From assembly GCA_017460515.1 (NCBI GenBank), contig JAFUAY010000040.1, positions 58,595-122,594 of the forward strand: a stretch of DNA of 64,000 bases, read 5' to 3'. Shown here in pieces: positions 8,755 to 16,778 of this stretch. The position numbers were made by a program, and so were the translations under genes. The stretch's first letter is position 1. Each line of letters starts with the position of its first letter. The notes under the pieces were generated by a model. That model had not been told where the DNA came from, made no database searches, and saw only the letters and a list, made by a program, of their open reading frames with translations. This DNA comes from Prevotella sp. (GTDB lineage Bacteria; Bacteroidota; Bacteroidia; Bacteroidales; Bacteroidaceae).

Positions 8755-8880
8755 CAAAGGTAAATAAAAAAACTGAATCTCCAAATCTTTTCTTGGAAAA
8801 ATGACTGGAGGTGCAAAGTCTTTACTCTGCACCTCCAGTTAGTTTTGAGGGATTAAATTCTGACAGGAACCTGTCCTTTG
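8755..8880 (-). repeat. Hairpin-promoter repeat, copy D
   Basis: Minus strand: GACAGG..CCTGTC tail pair (8879-8860 region), hairpin at 8838-8805, TTCCAAG...TTTGGA, -33 TTTG (8785-8782), 19 nt, TACCTTTG (8762-8755). It separates the toxin gene from the Rpn gene. The spacer differs from copies B, C and F while keeping promoter spacing. Confidence 0.85.
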
Positions 8881-8951
8881 TCATCCCCAGAGTCATCACA
8901 GAGGTAAGAGTCCACTTGGTTCCTTGCCTCCTGACATTCCCTTTATCTCTT

Positions 8952-9317
8952 TCATCCATGCATGTTTTGGGCATGGCAAGCGTCTACGACAGTAATGGTG
9001 CAGCCATCGAATGAATAAGCAAAATACCACTTGTCTGTATTTGCCATGTAATAGCCTTTCCATCTTGATATTATAGGTTCGCGTCTTAACAAATTCCTTT
9101 CAATCTGGAATATGGAATCATAGGCGTCATGGATGTTTTTCTCCATCATGGTTAGGGAGTATGTATGCTTGTACTTTTTTGATACATTTCGATAGAAAGA
9201 TGTAATCTTTTGGGCGCAACGTTTTCTGATAGCATATTTAAGCATTGCGTTTCCACCTTCTTGTTGTGCATTGCTCGCGCTGGGATTTGTTCTGCACTCA
9301 CTTTCTTTACGGTTCAT
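8952..9317 (-). CDS. RelE/ParE-like toxin
   Basis: The product is 121 residues. The C-terminal half carries a RelE-like strand pattern: LRREPIISRWKGYYMANTDK, then WYFAYSFDGCTITVVDACHAQ; the ending D-A-C-H-A-Q-N-M-H is common in Bacteroidetes RelE-like toxins. The first 24 residues are probably not part of the fold, and an ATG at residue 25 (MLKYAIRKR) is a possible start. The ATG at 9317 overlaps the antitoxin stop by 4 nt (ATGA), the common toxin-antitoxin arrangement. Toxins of this type cleave mRNA on the ribosome or poison gyrase; which one applies cannot be told. Confidence 0.75.
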   Translation of the reverse strand: MNRKESECRTNPSASNAQQEGGNAMLKYAIRKRCAQKITSFYRNVSKKYKHTYSLTMMEKNIHDAYDSIFQIERNLLRREPIISRWKGYYMANTDKWYFAYSFDGCTITVVDACHAQNMHG

Positions 9318-9523
9318 ACCTTTGCGTATTCTTCCCTGACTGCTGCTAGAGTCATTTCACGTGCCTCTTCAATGCTGATAGTTTCTGAATCTTCAAACTC
9401 CATTTGTTGGATATGATGGTCTATTATCTGCTGTACCCACAAACGTATGGCAGCAGTGGAGTTTAAATCAGGACGCATGTCGCGAAGAACGTCTTCGTTT
9501 ACTTTGATATTTACACTACACAT
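9314..9523 (-). CDS. Antitoxin of the RelE/ParE-like pair
   Basis: The product is 69 residues from the ATG at 9523 (MCSVNIKVNEDVLRDMRPDL). An upstream in-frame ATG at 9562 is excluded because the -7 element covers 9552-9559. The N-terminus fits a ribbon-helix-helix-like start (VNIKVNEDVLR), and the C-terminus is acidic and helical (ETISIEEAREMTLAAVREEY), as expected for toxin wrapping. The stop overlaps the toxin start by 4 nt. It has its own promoter and is likely autoregulated. Confidence 0.75.
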   Translation of the reverse strand: MCSVNIKVNEDVLRDMRPDLNSTAAIRLWVQQIIDHHIQQMEFEDSETISIEEAREMTLAAVREEYAKV

Positions 9524-9551
9524 GGATCTTATGATTATATGTTTCTTTGTG

Positions 9552-9582
9552 CAAAAATACAAAGAAATAGTTAATCACCAAA
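9552..9582 (-). promoter_or_regulatory. Promoter of the toxin-antitoxin unit
   Basis: TTTG (9582-9579), 19 nt, TATTTTTG (9559-9552) on the minus strand. This unit is the exception in the array: repeat copy E upstream lacks a usable -7, and the unit brings its own promoter. Confidence 0.75.
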
Positions 9583-9640
9583 ATAATTGATAAAAAATAA
9601 TGCATCGAGTCGCTTTATCTGCAATTCTACCCCTAACAAC

Positions 9641-9750
9641 TCTTTCTTATCTTCCAAATCTTTTCTTGGAAAAATGACTGGAGGTGCAAAGTCATTACTC
9701 TGCACCTCCAGTTAGTTTGCGGGATAAATTCTGACAGGCCTATTCCCTGT
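9641..9750 (-). repeat. Hairpin repeat, copy E (promoter incomplete)
   Basis: Hairpin at 9711-9678 with perfect arms, TTCCAAG...TTTGGAAGATAAGAAAG. No TAnnTTTG follows at 19-21 nt; the sequence diverges after GAAAG. The tail contains a GACAGG..CCTGTC pair (9733-9752). It separates the 35-aa microprotein from the toxin-antitoxin unit. Confidence 0.85.
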
Positions 9751-9759
9751 CATCCGTTT

Positions 9760-9867
9760 CTATTCAGAAATCGGGTTCTGCTCCTGCCGATGGTCTTGAT
9801 ACATGTAGTATACACCTACGGCCGTTGCAAATATCACTAACGATGCAGAAATAATAATTGTATTCAT
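9760..9867 (-). CDS. 35-aa single-pass membrane microprotein
   Basis: The 35-residue product is one membrane helix (MNTIIISASLVIFATAVGVY) with a polar tail (YMYQDHRQEQNPISE). It starts 3 nt after the stop of the DUF6722-like gene, so translation is probably coupled. Size, topology and position match the 34-aa protein at 6510-6614. It is below the length cut-off of ordinary gene callers. Function unknown. Confidence 0.65.
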   Translation of the reverse strand: MNTIIISASLVIFATAVGVYYMYQDHRQEQNPISE

Positions 9868-9870
9868 GAC

Positions 9871-10083
9871 CTATCCTTTCTTCTTGGTTCTACTTTTAAA
9901 ACTGTTACCATATAATGTCCATCCCCAAAATAAGAGAATAAATGCGGCAATAACAGCACAATAAACAATTATGGGGTTATCCATGTCAGCAAAAATAGTA
10001 GAAATTAGTAACGCTGTGAACATGTATTTGGCCACATCCATCAACCATTTCCCCATTTCGCGTTTCATTTCTTGTTCTACCAT
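9871..10083 (-). CDS. DUF6722-like small membrane protein, copy 1
   Basis: The product is up to 70 residues. It has the segment REMGKWLMDVAKYMFTALLI, a short acidic turn (FADMDNP), a second helix (VYCAVIAAFILLFWGWTLY) and a basic end (SFKSRTKKKG). The ATG at 10083 lies only 4 nt beyond the -7 element of the repeat-borne promoter, so that start would be leaderless; the ATG at 10071 (MKREMGKW), which fits the family better, would have a leader of roughly 10 nt. It is paired with a 35-aa microprotein. Function unknown. Confidence 0.65.
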   Translation of the reverse strand: MVEQEMKREMGKWLMDVAKYMFTALLISTIFADMDNPIIVYCAVIAAFILLFWGWTLYGNSFKSRTKKKG

Positions 10084-10087
10084 GCTG

Positions 10088-10205
10088 CAAAGTTAATCAA
10101 TACTTTCTTATCTTCCAAATCTTTTTGGGGAAAAATGACTGGAGGTGCCCAGCCATTGCTTTGCACCTCCAGTAAGTTTGAGGGGATAATTCTGACAGTA
10201 TCTGT
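10088..10205 (-). repeat. Hairpin-promoter repeat, copy F
   Basis: Minus strand: hairpin at 10172-10139 with perfect arms, then TTTTTCCCC in place of TTTTTCCAAG, -33 TTTG (10119-10116), 20 nt, TAACTTTG (10095-10088). It lies between the last fimbrillin gene and the DUF6722 copy 1 unit, and is the upstream end of the array. Confidence 0.85.
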
Positions 10206-10259
10206 CCCCTGTTTCCCCTGTCATCCTTGTCATCCTTGTCATCCTTGCTTCGTGATCCC

Positions 10260-11570
10260 CTAGTCAGAGACCTCGATGGTGTTGTTGATGACATCGACTC
10301 CCCATTCACCGATAGAAGCGCCACGGGTGTCATCAATGAGGTTAGAAGGTGGAGTGATAGATACATTGATGGTGTATTCCTTTGCCATCTCCCAACCTGC
10401 TGCAGGAACATTGACTCTGATAGGCGAAACAGTGGTATACTGGTTTCCATATTCATCACGCAAGAATACCTCAAGATTGATGTTTGCTGAGCTTACAGAT
10501 CCTGGCAGTGGCGGAATCATGATGCAGTCACCAATAGGCTTCTTGTCGGTAGTGTTAATGGCATATTTATAACCATTTCCTTCTTTCTTTCCGCTAATAC
10601 TTGTTCCATCCTGTTCGCGCAGCCAGAAATGACCGCGAACAGCTGGTATTCTGTCTTGAAGAGAATCTGGAACGGAATTATAGTTTGTAACAACCGGCCA
10701 AGTGTTGATGTTGCTTTTTACGCCTGATTCATACTTTGCAATGCCAAGCTTCATCGTATTGATGAAATCCTTGAAACTGATACTGTCTACGTGCAGCTGG
10801 CCTACAGTTGAAGCAGACTTCAGACGAACAGTAAACTTCAGTTTGGCTGTTACATGACTGAATTTGAAGTAGGGCTTATAACCATCAGCTATCTCGCTGT
10901 TCTGTTTTATTCTATTAAAATACTCATTGCTATATGCCAAAGCATCTGTCTCATCGTTGACCTGAATCTCTGGTGCGTCAGCAATCGAATAGAGCACGTC
11001 ATCGTCGCCATCAATGGTTACCCATGCCCAAATACCATCTTTTGCTCGCTGAATGGCTGTAGTGTAGGGATAATATGCCACAAAATGGTACTTGAAATAA
11101 TTTACTGAGGGATAATAGTGGCGAGCATTGCGATCATCCCATCTTACCTTACCATTATTGTATGATAGGTTTTCAACGTGTGCTTTCACGTTATCTTGCC
11201 ACAGATTCAGCATGTTCAGATAGTTACCCACATTGCCTGACCATGAACGCAGTATGTCATCATTTGAAAGGCCATCCAGAATCTTTCCGGCACTGATGCA
11301 AAACACACCCATCGTGGTTGTTGCGAAATCGGCATCTGTGATAGAGCCTCGTGTTTGCTCTTCTACCTCTGTCGATGCCTCGATGTAACTACCCAGTTCA
11401 ATGGGAATATTGCCCATGAGGTCTTCGCGGGTCAGGTTATCATCGAAGGTAGTATGAGGCCTCTCTTCGGTAACCACTGGTTGGACATATCCTTCCGCCT
11501 GATTGTCCTCGCTGGAACAGGCCGCCATCATCACGACTGCCATTCCCATGATATACCATTGCTTCTTCAT
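10260..11570 (-). CDS. Fimbrillin-family lipoprotein (type V pilus)
   Basis: The 436-residue product has a lipoprotein signal (MKKQWYIMGMAVVMMAACSS). A basic site EEQTRGS at about residue 70 fits the arginine-protease processing site of type V pilins. The N-terminal pilin domain shows the family pattern YFKFSHVTAKLKFTVRL at about residue 240. The C-terminal part ends in WEMAKEYTINVSI and WGVDV, the usual pilin end. Type V pilins are exported as lipoproteins and polymerise after removal of the N-terminal strand. It is the last gene of the pilus operon but is separated from the major gene by a terminator, so it may be expressed separately. Confidence 0.8.
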   Translation of the reverse strand: MKKQWYIMGMAVVMMAACSSEDNQAEGYVQPVVTEERPHTTFDDNLTREDLMGNIPIELGSYIEASTEVEEQTRGSITDADFATTTMGVFCISAGKILDGLSNDDILRSWSGNVGNYLNMLNLWQDNVKAHVENLSYNNGKVRWDDRNARHYYPSVNYFKYHFVAYYPYTTAIQRAKDGIWAWVTIDGDDDVLYSIADAPEIQVNDETDALAYSNEYFNRIKQNSEIADGYKPYFKFSHVTAKLKFTVRLKSASTVGQLHVDSISFKDFINTMKLGIAKYESGVKSNINTWPVVTNYNSVPDSLQDRIPAVRGHFWLREQDGTSISGKKEGNGYKYAINTTDKKPIGDCIMIPPLPGSVSSANINLEVFLRDEYGNQYTTVSPIRVNVPAAGWEMAKEYTINVSITPPSNLIDDTRGASIGEWGVDVINNTIEVSD

Positions 11571-11725
11571 ATCCGTATATTTATATTGTTATTATTCTTT
11601 CCTCGTCAAAAATTTGCCAAGCCATACGGCTCATGCAAGCATCATCCCTCTCTTTCATTATTTAGCACAGAAAGAACTCTGTGTTTGGCTTCTTAACAGA
11701 CCATCGTCCGTTATCATTCATTTTA

Positions 11726-11766
11726 TAAAAATTCCCCCGCAACCCGCATAGACTGCGGGGGAATAT
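11726..11766 (-). terminator. Rho-independent terminator after the 704-aa fimbrillin
   Basis: On the minus strand ATTCCCCCGCA ... TGCGGGGGAAT forms a strong stem (11731-11765) followed by TTTTT. It lies 46 nt behind the stop of the 704-aa fimbrillin gene. Confidence 0.85.
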
Positions 11767-11811
11767 TAGAGTTTATGTAACTGTCTTTTTCAGACAATCT
11801 TACATAATAAT

Positions 11812-13926
11812 TTATTCGTCATCACCTGCTTCGAGGTCACCACCATCGTCCCATGGCTCTGAAGTAGCATCACCATTCAGTACCTCACCATCAGAGTACA
11901 GAGTAATAGTTACGTTATAGTTCTTGCCGGCTTCGAATGCGCCAGGAATCTTGTTACCACTTGCGGGGTCAATGGTGTAGTTGTTAACCGTAATAGGCTT
12001 AGAATCAACTTCTGTTAAATCAGCTCTGTCAGCAGCCTTCTTCTTCCAATACTTGTAAGTAACAACAACCTGATAGCCACTATTTGCATCGTCGTTAGAA
12101 GGAGCTACCAGCATGGGTTCGCCAATTTGTTGAGCAACAGCATTACCGTTGGAAGGAGCAACAGCAGAAGTATAAACAACCTTCTTATATACGCCGTTGA
12201 AATTATAAATCTTGCCGTCATTTGCCTGATCCAGCAAAACATCGTGAGTTGCGGCGTCATAAGCCACAGCAGCATATGTGTCAATAGCATTTGTTCCAGC
12301 AGCATCATACTCTGTTGCATCAGATGCTACCCAGTCAGTATGAGCTGCAGAACCAGCAGTATAACCTTCCCAGTTAAGTACGGTCTTATACACTTCTGCA
12401 TTGTCATAGAAAGGTGCAAGATTTTCTGTCACGCCGGCTGCATTAGCACTATAGTCGCATTCGTTGAAATTTTGAGTGGTTGCGTGGGGAGTGCGGTTTC
12501 CTTGTTTGTAAGTTCTAATATAACCTGTAACGAATGCAGCATTAGGATGTGCATCTTTCATGGCTTGCAGAGTAGTTGCATTTCCCTTAGGGAGACCAGT
12601 CTCGTTATCACCATCATATACCTCGCCACTATCATAAACAGTCATCGTAAGCAGGTCAGCACCTACAGTGTAACTAGTCACACCTGCTGCACTTTCATAG
12701 CCATTAGCATAATTAATCACAAATCCTGCTTGAGCATCCGAACGAACAGCTACCATCTTAATATCTGCCTTATTAGCAATAGCCTTCGGACGGCACTGCA
12801 ACTGGAATGCAGTCAAAGAAGTAGGATTTGCCCAATTTTGATCATCGGCCCAAATAATACGATTCTCATCAGCTACAACATTGTCAGGGGTATAAGCTAC
12901 AATAAGTTCACCAGTAGCCTTTGATTTCAATGTGATATTGGTAATCTGATAACCAGCTTCCCAAGCGCCATTTCCTGTAATTGGCTTTGAAGCTTGGTTA
13001 GAGATATCTCTTGATTTGGGCTTAACCTTGAAGGTCAGACTGGTCAGCAGGTGCTTGAAGGCCATAGTTGGCTTCACACCATTGCGAGCTGACTTAGCAG
13101 AATAGATAGCAGCGGCATTAGCTGTAGCGTAAGCTGCATCAGAAGGATTAGTTACAGCAATCATGATATCCTGTGTGCCATCAATCTTGAATGGAACAGT
13201 AATCTGATTTGCAGCAGCAGAAGCGGCAGAAACAGCTGTGCACTGAACGTACTTAACAACATCATCCGTTGTGTCATCAGGAGTATCGTTATTGTCGGTA
13301 TACTTATACCACTTCTCAGCAACACCAATAGTTGTAGTAGTAGGAGCAGCATTCAGTTCTGCAATATCGCCAGCGTCTACGTTAGCAGGCTCATCTGTCT
13401 GTGCAGCACCCCATGTATATGAAGCATCAGCAGCAGCAACATCATAGCCTTTGAACACAGGAGTACCGGCATTGGGAGTCTCGCTGTTGTCAAGACGATA
13501 GCCCCAGAAGTCATAAACACCTGCAGAAACGCCATCCTGCTTATAATTGGGATAATAGCGTGCTTCAGGATCCAAAGAGACTACCGTTACGCCTGTAGCA
13601 GTCATAGCAGTACCCTTCAAAATAGCAGTAGTAGGATCGTTGGGGGTAAGACGAGCACCCATCATGGTGCCTTTCTCCAGCATCAGTACGTTGAATGACT
13701 GGCCAGCCCACTGAGCATTAGCATCTCCGGCACCACCAACGCGTCCAGTACCACGAGAAACCTCGACATTGTCAGCAAGACCGATTTCAATCTTGGCAGG
13801 AGTGTTGTCGTCGACAGCATTAATAGCCTGTCTTGCATCGGCTGCATCGTTGAAATCCTCATCGCTTGAGCAGCTTGCAAACAGTCCTACTGTTGCGAGA
13901 GCTGCGAAGAAATAATACTTTTTCAT
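11812..13926 (-). CDS. Large fimbrillin-family lipoprotein, probable structural pilin
   Basis: The 704-residue product has a lipoprotein signal (MKKYYFFAALATVGLFASCS). The site VEVSRGTGRVGG at about residues 53-64 would fit arginine-specific maturation. The pilin motif MAFKHLLTSLTFKVK lies around residue 295, and the C-terminus is FEAGKNYNVTITLYSDGEVL ending EPWDDGGDLEAGDDE. It is Ala/Thr/Asp-rich with skewed, repetitive codon use in a simple-sequence style, as in abundant surface proteins. At 704 residues it is about twice the length I would expect for FimA or Mfa1, with a long insertion between the two pilin domains. It is followed by a strong terminator, consistent with high expression. 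Confidence 0.8.
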   Translation of the reverse strand: MKKYYFFAALATVGLFASCSSDEDFNDAADARQAINAVDDNTPAKIEIGLADNVEVSRGTGRVGGAGDANAQWAGQSFNVLMLEKGTMMGARLTPNDPTTAILKGTAMTATGVTVVSLDPEARYYPNYKQDGVSAGVYDFWGYRLDNSETPNAGTPVFKGYDVAAADASYTWGAAQTDEPANVDAGDIAELNAAPTTTTIGVAEKWYKYTDNNDTPDDTTDDVVKYVQCTAVSAASAAANQITVPFKIDGTQDIMIAVTNPSDAAYATANAAAIYSAKSARNGVKPTMAFKHLLTSLTFKVKPKSRDISNQASKPITGNGAWEAGYQITNITLKSKATGELIVAYTPDNVVADENRIIWADDQNWANPTSLTAFQLQCRPKAIANKADIKMVAVRSDAQAGFVINYANGYESAAGVTSYTVGADLLTMTVYDSGEVYDGDNETGLPKGNATTLQAMKDAHPNAAFVTGYIRTYKQGNRTPHATTQNFNECDYSANAAGVTENLAPFYDNAEVYKTVLNWEGYTAGSAAHTDWVASDATEYDAAGTNAIDTYAAVAYDAATHDVLLDQANDGKIYNFNGVYKKVVYTSAVAPSNGNAVAQQIGEPMLVAPSNDDANSGYQVVVTYKYWKKKAADRADLTEVDSKPITVNNYTIDPASGNKIPGAFEAGKNYNVTITLYSDGEVLNGDATSEPWDDGGDLEAGDDE

Positions 13927-14023
13927 AAGCTTTGAAATTAAATTAATAAAAAAGGTGAATTAAAAAGTTTGTTCTATATAAAATTGTTTTATTTTTGTTT
14001 GATATATCATCTTTGACTAGTGA

Positions 14024-15445
14024 TTAATCATCTGGTTCAAATTCCAAATCATTTCCTTCTTCCCATGGGTCTAAGTCAACCTCCGCAATGCCTACTTTCC
14101 TCAAGCCATAGACAGCAATACGTACGTAATAGACTTTTCCTGGTTTATAACACCATTTTCCCGTGTTTTCATCGAAGTTTGAATCGATGTGAGGAATCGG
14201 CAAAGAGAACTCGCTCTTGAATTTTCGTTCCTCTGGCGGGTCTACCTCGTTGTATGAGACCAATTGGCGATAGTGCATCGTCATCTGGAATACCGAATCT
14301 TTAGGTACAAGCATATCGGCACCTATTACAGTATACTTGTTCTTGCTCCAGTCATCTTTACTCATCGTGTCGTTCCACTCTACGAGGTTGTCACGGTAGT
14401 CAAGGTCGACTAGGGAATATATACCCAAACTGTCCTTGTTAAGTTCTTTTTCCCTAGAAGGGTTCCGACGTTGTTTCAGTTTGAACCATTTTCGCTTGGT
14501 TTCATCGAAGTTGATGTCCATTTCTGAACTGTCTCGTGAAGCTACGACAACACGTCCGCTATACTTAGAGTAGATGCTAATGCTGTCGATATAGACGAGG
14601 CTGCAAGATTCATCCGCTGGGTAAGCTCGGAACTGCAGCCTTGCCAATAAGCGGCGCATGTCTACGATGGGGTAGATGCCCAGGTTGCTGGCGTAGGAAC
14701 TGTAGTTGCCTATGTTCAGCACCTTGTTGCGCTGCTCTGGCGTGAGCTGGACACTGGCGTGCCGGCTGTCGAGCACCTTTGGCGTCAGCTTTTGCGACTG
14801 GCCAATCATCAGATCTTGTGTACCATCAATTTCAAGGTCGTAATACACGTGCGAGCCCTCTCGCTGTGCGTTAAGTATTTTTGCGTCGTCAATATGATAG
14901 GCAAAGAAACGGTAGCCTAAGTCATTATAACGTTCGCTGTAGTGCAGGGTGGTGTCACCTCTCAGGTTGGGCCGCAACATCTGGAACTCGCCGGTATGGT
15001 TGCTCTTCAGATGGGCGGGCATGCCCTGTGTATAGTCTGTTCCGTCTATGAGGCAGTTGCCGTTGGCATCGTTGGGGTCGCCAGAGCGCCGCGTGTAGTC
15101 GGGCACGTAGTCGAAGGGTCCCTGCTGCTCCGGTCTGTCGCGGAAGGCGAACAGGCGGAAGACGGACTGGCAGTAGTGCACGCTGTCGGCCGCTGTGGTG
15201 TCGGGCACGATGAACGGGCCTGTACCACGGGTCTCGTTGAGTGCGGCCGCGGCGAAGAAACTCTGCTCGTTGACAAACACTCGCAGCGGTATACCGAGGT
15301 CGGCCACCTGTCCCTGCTCTGTGTTGACCGCCTCGCTTGACGTATCGTACTCATACTCTATTCCCGGATAGGAATCGCTCGAGCATGCCGTAGTCATCAG
15401 GCAGGTAAGGGTCAGTGCTGCTATGTAGTGTTGTAACTGTTTCAT
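14024..15445 (-). CDS. Fimbrillin-like lipoprotein, probable minor pilin
   Basis: The 473-residue product has a lipoprotein signal (LTLTCLMTTACSSDS). A possible processing site AALNETRGTGPF is at about residue 70. The pilin-type strand pattern VDMRRLLARLQFRAYP follows near residue 265, and the end KVYYVRIAVYGLRKVG ... LDPWEEGNDLEFEPDD resembles the C-terminus of the larger fimbrillin next door. It sits between the DUF5119 gene (16 nt upstream) and the 704-aa fimbrillin. A tip or minor subunit role is inferred from position. Confidence 0.7.
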   Translation of the reverse strand: MKQLQHYIAALTLTCLMTTACSSDSYPGIEYEYDTSSEAVNTEQGQVADLGIPLRVFVNEQSFFAAAALNETRGTGPFIVPDTTAADSVHYCQSVFRLFAFRDRPEQQGPFDYVPDYTRRSGDPNDANGNCLIDGTDYTQGMPAHLKSNHTGEFQMLRPNLRGDTTLHYSERYNDLGYRFFAYHIDDAKILNAQREGSHVYYDLEIDGTQDLMIGQSQKLTPKVLDSRHASVQLTPEQRNKVLNIGNYSSYASNLGIYPIVDMRRLLARLQFRAYPADESCSLVYIDSISIYSKYSGRVVVASRDSSEMDINFDETKRKWFKLKQRRNPSREKELNKDSLGIYSLVDLDYRDNLVEWNDTMSKDDWSKNKYTVIGADMLVPKDSVFQMTMHYRQLVSYNEVDPPEERKFKSEFSLPIPHIDSNFDENTGKWCYKPGKVYYVRIAVYGLRKVGIAEVDLDPWEEGNDLEFEPDD

Positions 15446-15461
15446 TTATTCGGTGTATCGC

Positions 15462-16778
15462 TCAAATCGCGATGGGGTCTTCGTCGGTGCCATCTATGAC
15501 GCCTCCATTGTCCCATGGATCAAATCCGCCGTTTTCGTCGGAATTGGTGACGATATCTGCTGCTTCAATTTTAATCGTTGTCTTGACGTTGACTACTCCG
15601 TGCTCTGCTGTGCGGTAGATGTGCTGCTGGTCGTCAGTGATGTGCATCAGCTGCGCTTTCTGCAGGCTGTGATACATGTTGATGCGGGCCATGTAGCGCT
15701 TCGTCTTGGTGTTGCCCTCGCTGTCGAGCGCAGTGGTGTAAATGCAGAGCACCAGGATGCCCGGACCTGTTACCTCACTCGTGGAGTGTGGCGAAACAAT
15801 GCTTGTGGCATCGATGTTGGCATGAACCACACAGGTGTCCGACGTGTAGGTGTCGCCCGGTATGGGCTGGTGGTCTGTGTCTACGAAGTCGGTCCAGAAC
15901 AGGGTCTTCGCCGTCCGGCTGATGTCCAGGTAGCCGTTGACTACTGCCATCTTGATGGGAATGCCCGACAGTTCGCAGAGCACACTGTCGATGCGGCACT
16001 TCACGGCGCTATTCTTCTTGCCGATGCCTACGTAGAGGTCGATGGTCTGCGTGACGCGCTTCGGACGGAAGTCAATGCGGTTCTCTTGTCCCCCCTTATA
16101 GATATTGTGGAAGAGCACGGTGTCGAAGTAGACAGGTGCCGCTCCCGGCTGTATGTAGGGGAAGCCTGGGTTATGGACGTCGCTCCAGGGCTCATGACTG
16201 ATGGTGCGCAATGCAGGGTCGCCGAGGGCGTAAGTACGGTAGCTTACGGTGATGTCGGTGGTCTGCATGTCCTCGTTGCCGGCTGCCAGATACTGGTAGA
16301 TAGGGTCGATGATAACCTCCTGAGCGTCTTTGTTCAGCGTCAGGAACTTGAAGGTTCCTTCGCGGAGCGCAAAGTGCTGGTAGATGGCATCGGGCTTCGG
16401 GGCTGCTGTCTCCGTGGCGGGCGGCTCAGGATTGCCAGCTTCTACCTGTATGTAGCCACTGGGTGGTGGCGGTGGTGGTGTGGGATAGTAGGTCTCCGGA
16501 TCAGCCCATGTGGGGATGGTGAGCGGTGCATTGACGATGTATCGTCCGCTGTCAGTGCGGTGGTTACAGATGATGCCGCACTTCCACAGGTTCATGATGC
16601 GCACGGCAGCAATGACCATTGAGTCGGGCAGACGGGTGTCGTCGTCGTTCCATTGATATTTAAAGATCACGTGTGCACGATGAGGATGCTCCGCTTCTTC
16701 GCAGAGGTCTACCTCGGTGCATGCCGTTATTGCGGCTATGAGGATGAGGACGGTAATGATGAGCGGTTGCTTATTCAT
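15462..16778 (-). CDS. DUF5119 lipoprotein of the pilus operon
   Basis: The product is 438 residues from the ATG at 16778. This start is chosen because it begins a clear lipoprotein signal (MNKQPLIITVLILIAAITAC) and overlaps the DUF3575 gene by 8 nt; an ATG at 16841 would add a basic, signal-breaking leader. The N-terminus has the DUF5119 pattern LCEEAEHPHRAHVIFKYQW. A proline run (PTPPPPPPSG) lies near residue 105. The end NGGFDPWDNGGVIDG resembles the neighbouring pilins. DUF5119 proteins occur in type V pilus operons, probably as anchor or accessory subunits. Confidence 0.75.
   Translation of the reverse strand: MNKQPLIITVLILIAAITACTEVDLCEEAEHPHRAHVIFKYQWNDDDTRLPDSMVIAAVRIMNLWKCGIICNHRTDSGRYIVNAPLTIPTWADPETYYPTPPPPPPSGYIQVEAGNPEPPATETAAPKPDAIYQHFALREGTFKFLTLNKDAQEVIIDPIYQYLAAGNEDMQTTDITVSYRTYALGDPALRTISHEPWSDVHNPGFPYIQPGAAPVYFDTVLFHNIYKGGQENRIDFRPKRVTQTIDLYVGIGKKNSAVKCRIDSVLCELSGIPIKMAVVNGYLDISRTAKTLFWTDFVDTDHQPIPGDTYTSDTCVVHANIDATSIVSPHSTSEVTGPGILVLCIYTTALDSEGNTKTKRYMARINMYHSLQKAQLMHITDDQQHIYRTAEHGVVNVKTTIKIEAADIVTNSDENGGFDPWDNGGVIDGTDEDPIAI

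Noticed and set aside
6376-10205. Classical integron cassette array with attC sites
   Set aside because: The hairpins lack paired RYYYAAC/GTTRRRY boxes (GTTAGTT next to the hairpin deviates at one base and has no partner), no integrase is seen, and units carry their own promoters.
6376-10205. CRISPR array
   Set aside because: Repeats are about 470-1000 nt apart with genes between them and differ in sequence; no cas genes.
15453-16622. 389-codon plus-strand open frame
   Set aside because: Shadow of the DUF5119 gene, which has a lipoprotein signal and family motifs; the shadow has no signal or recognisable domain.
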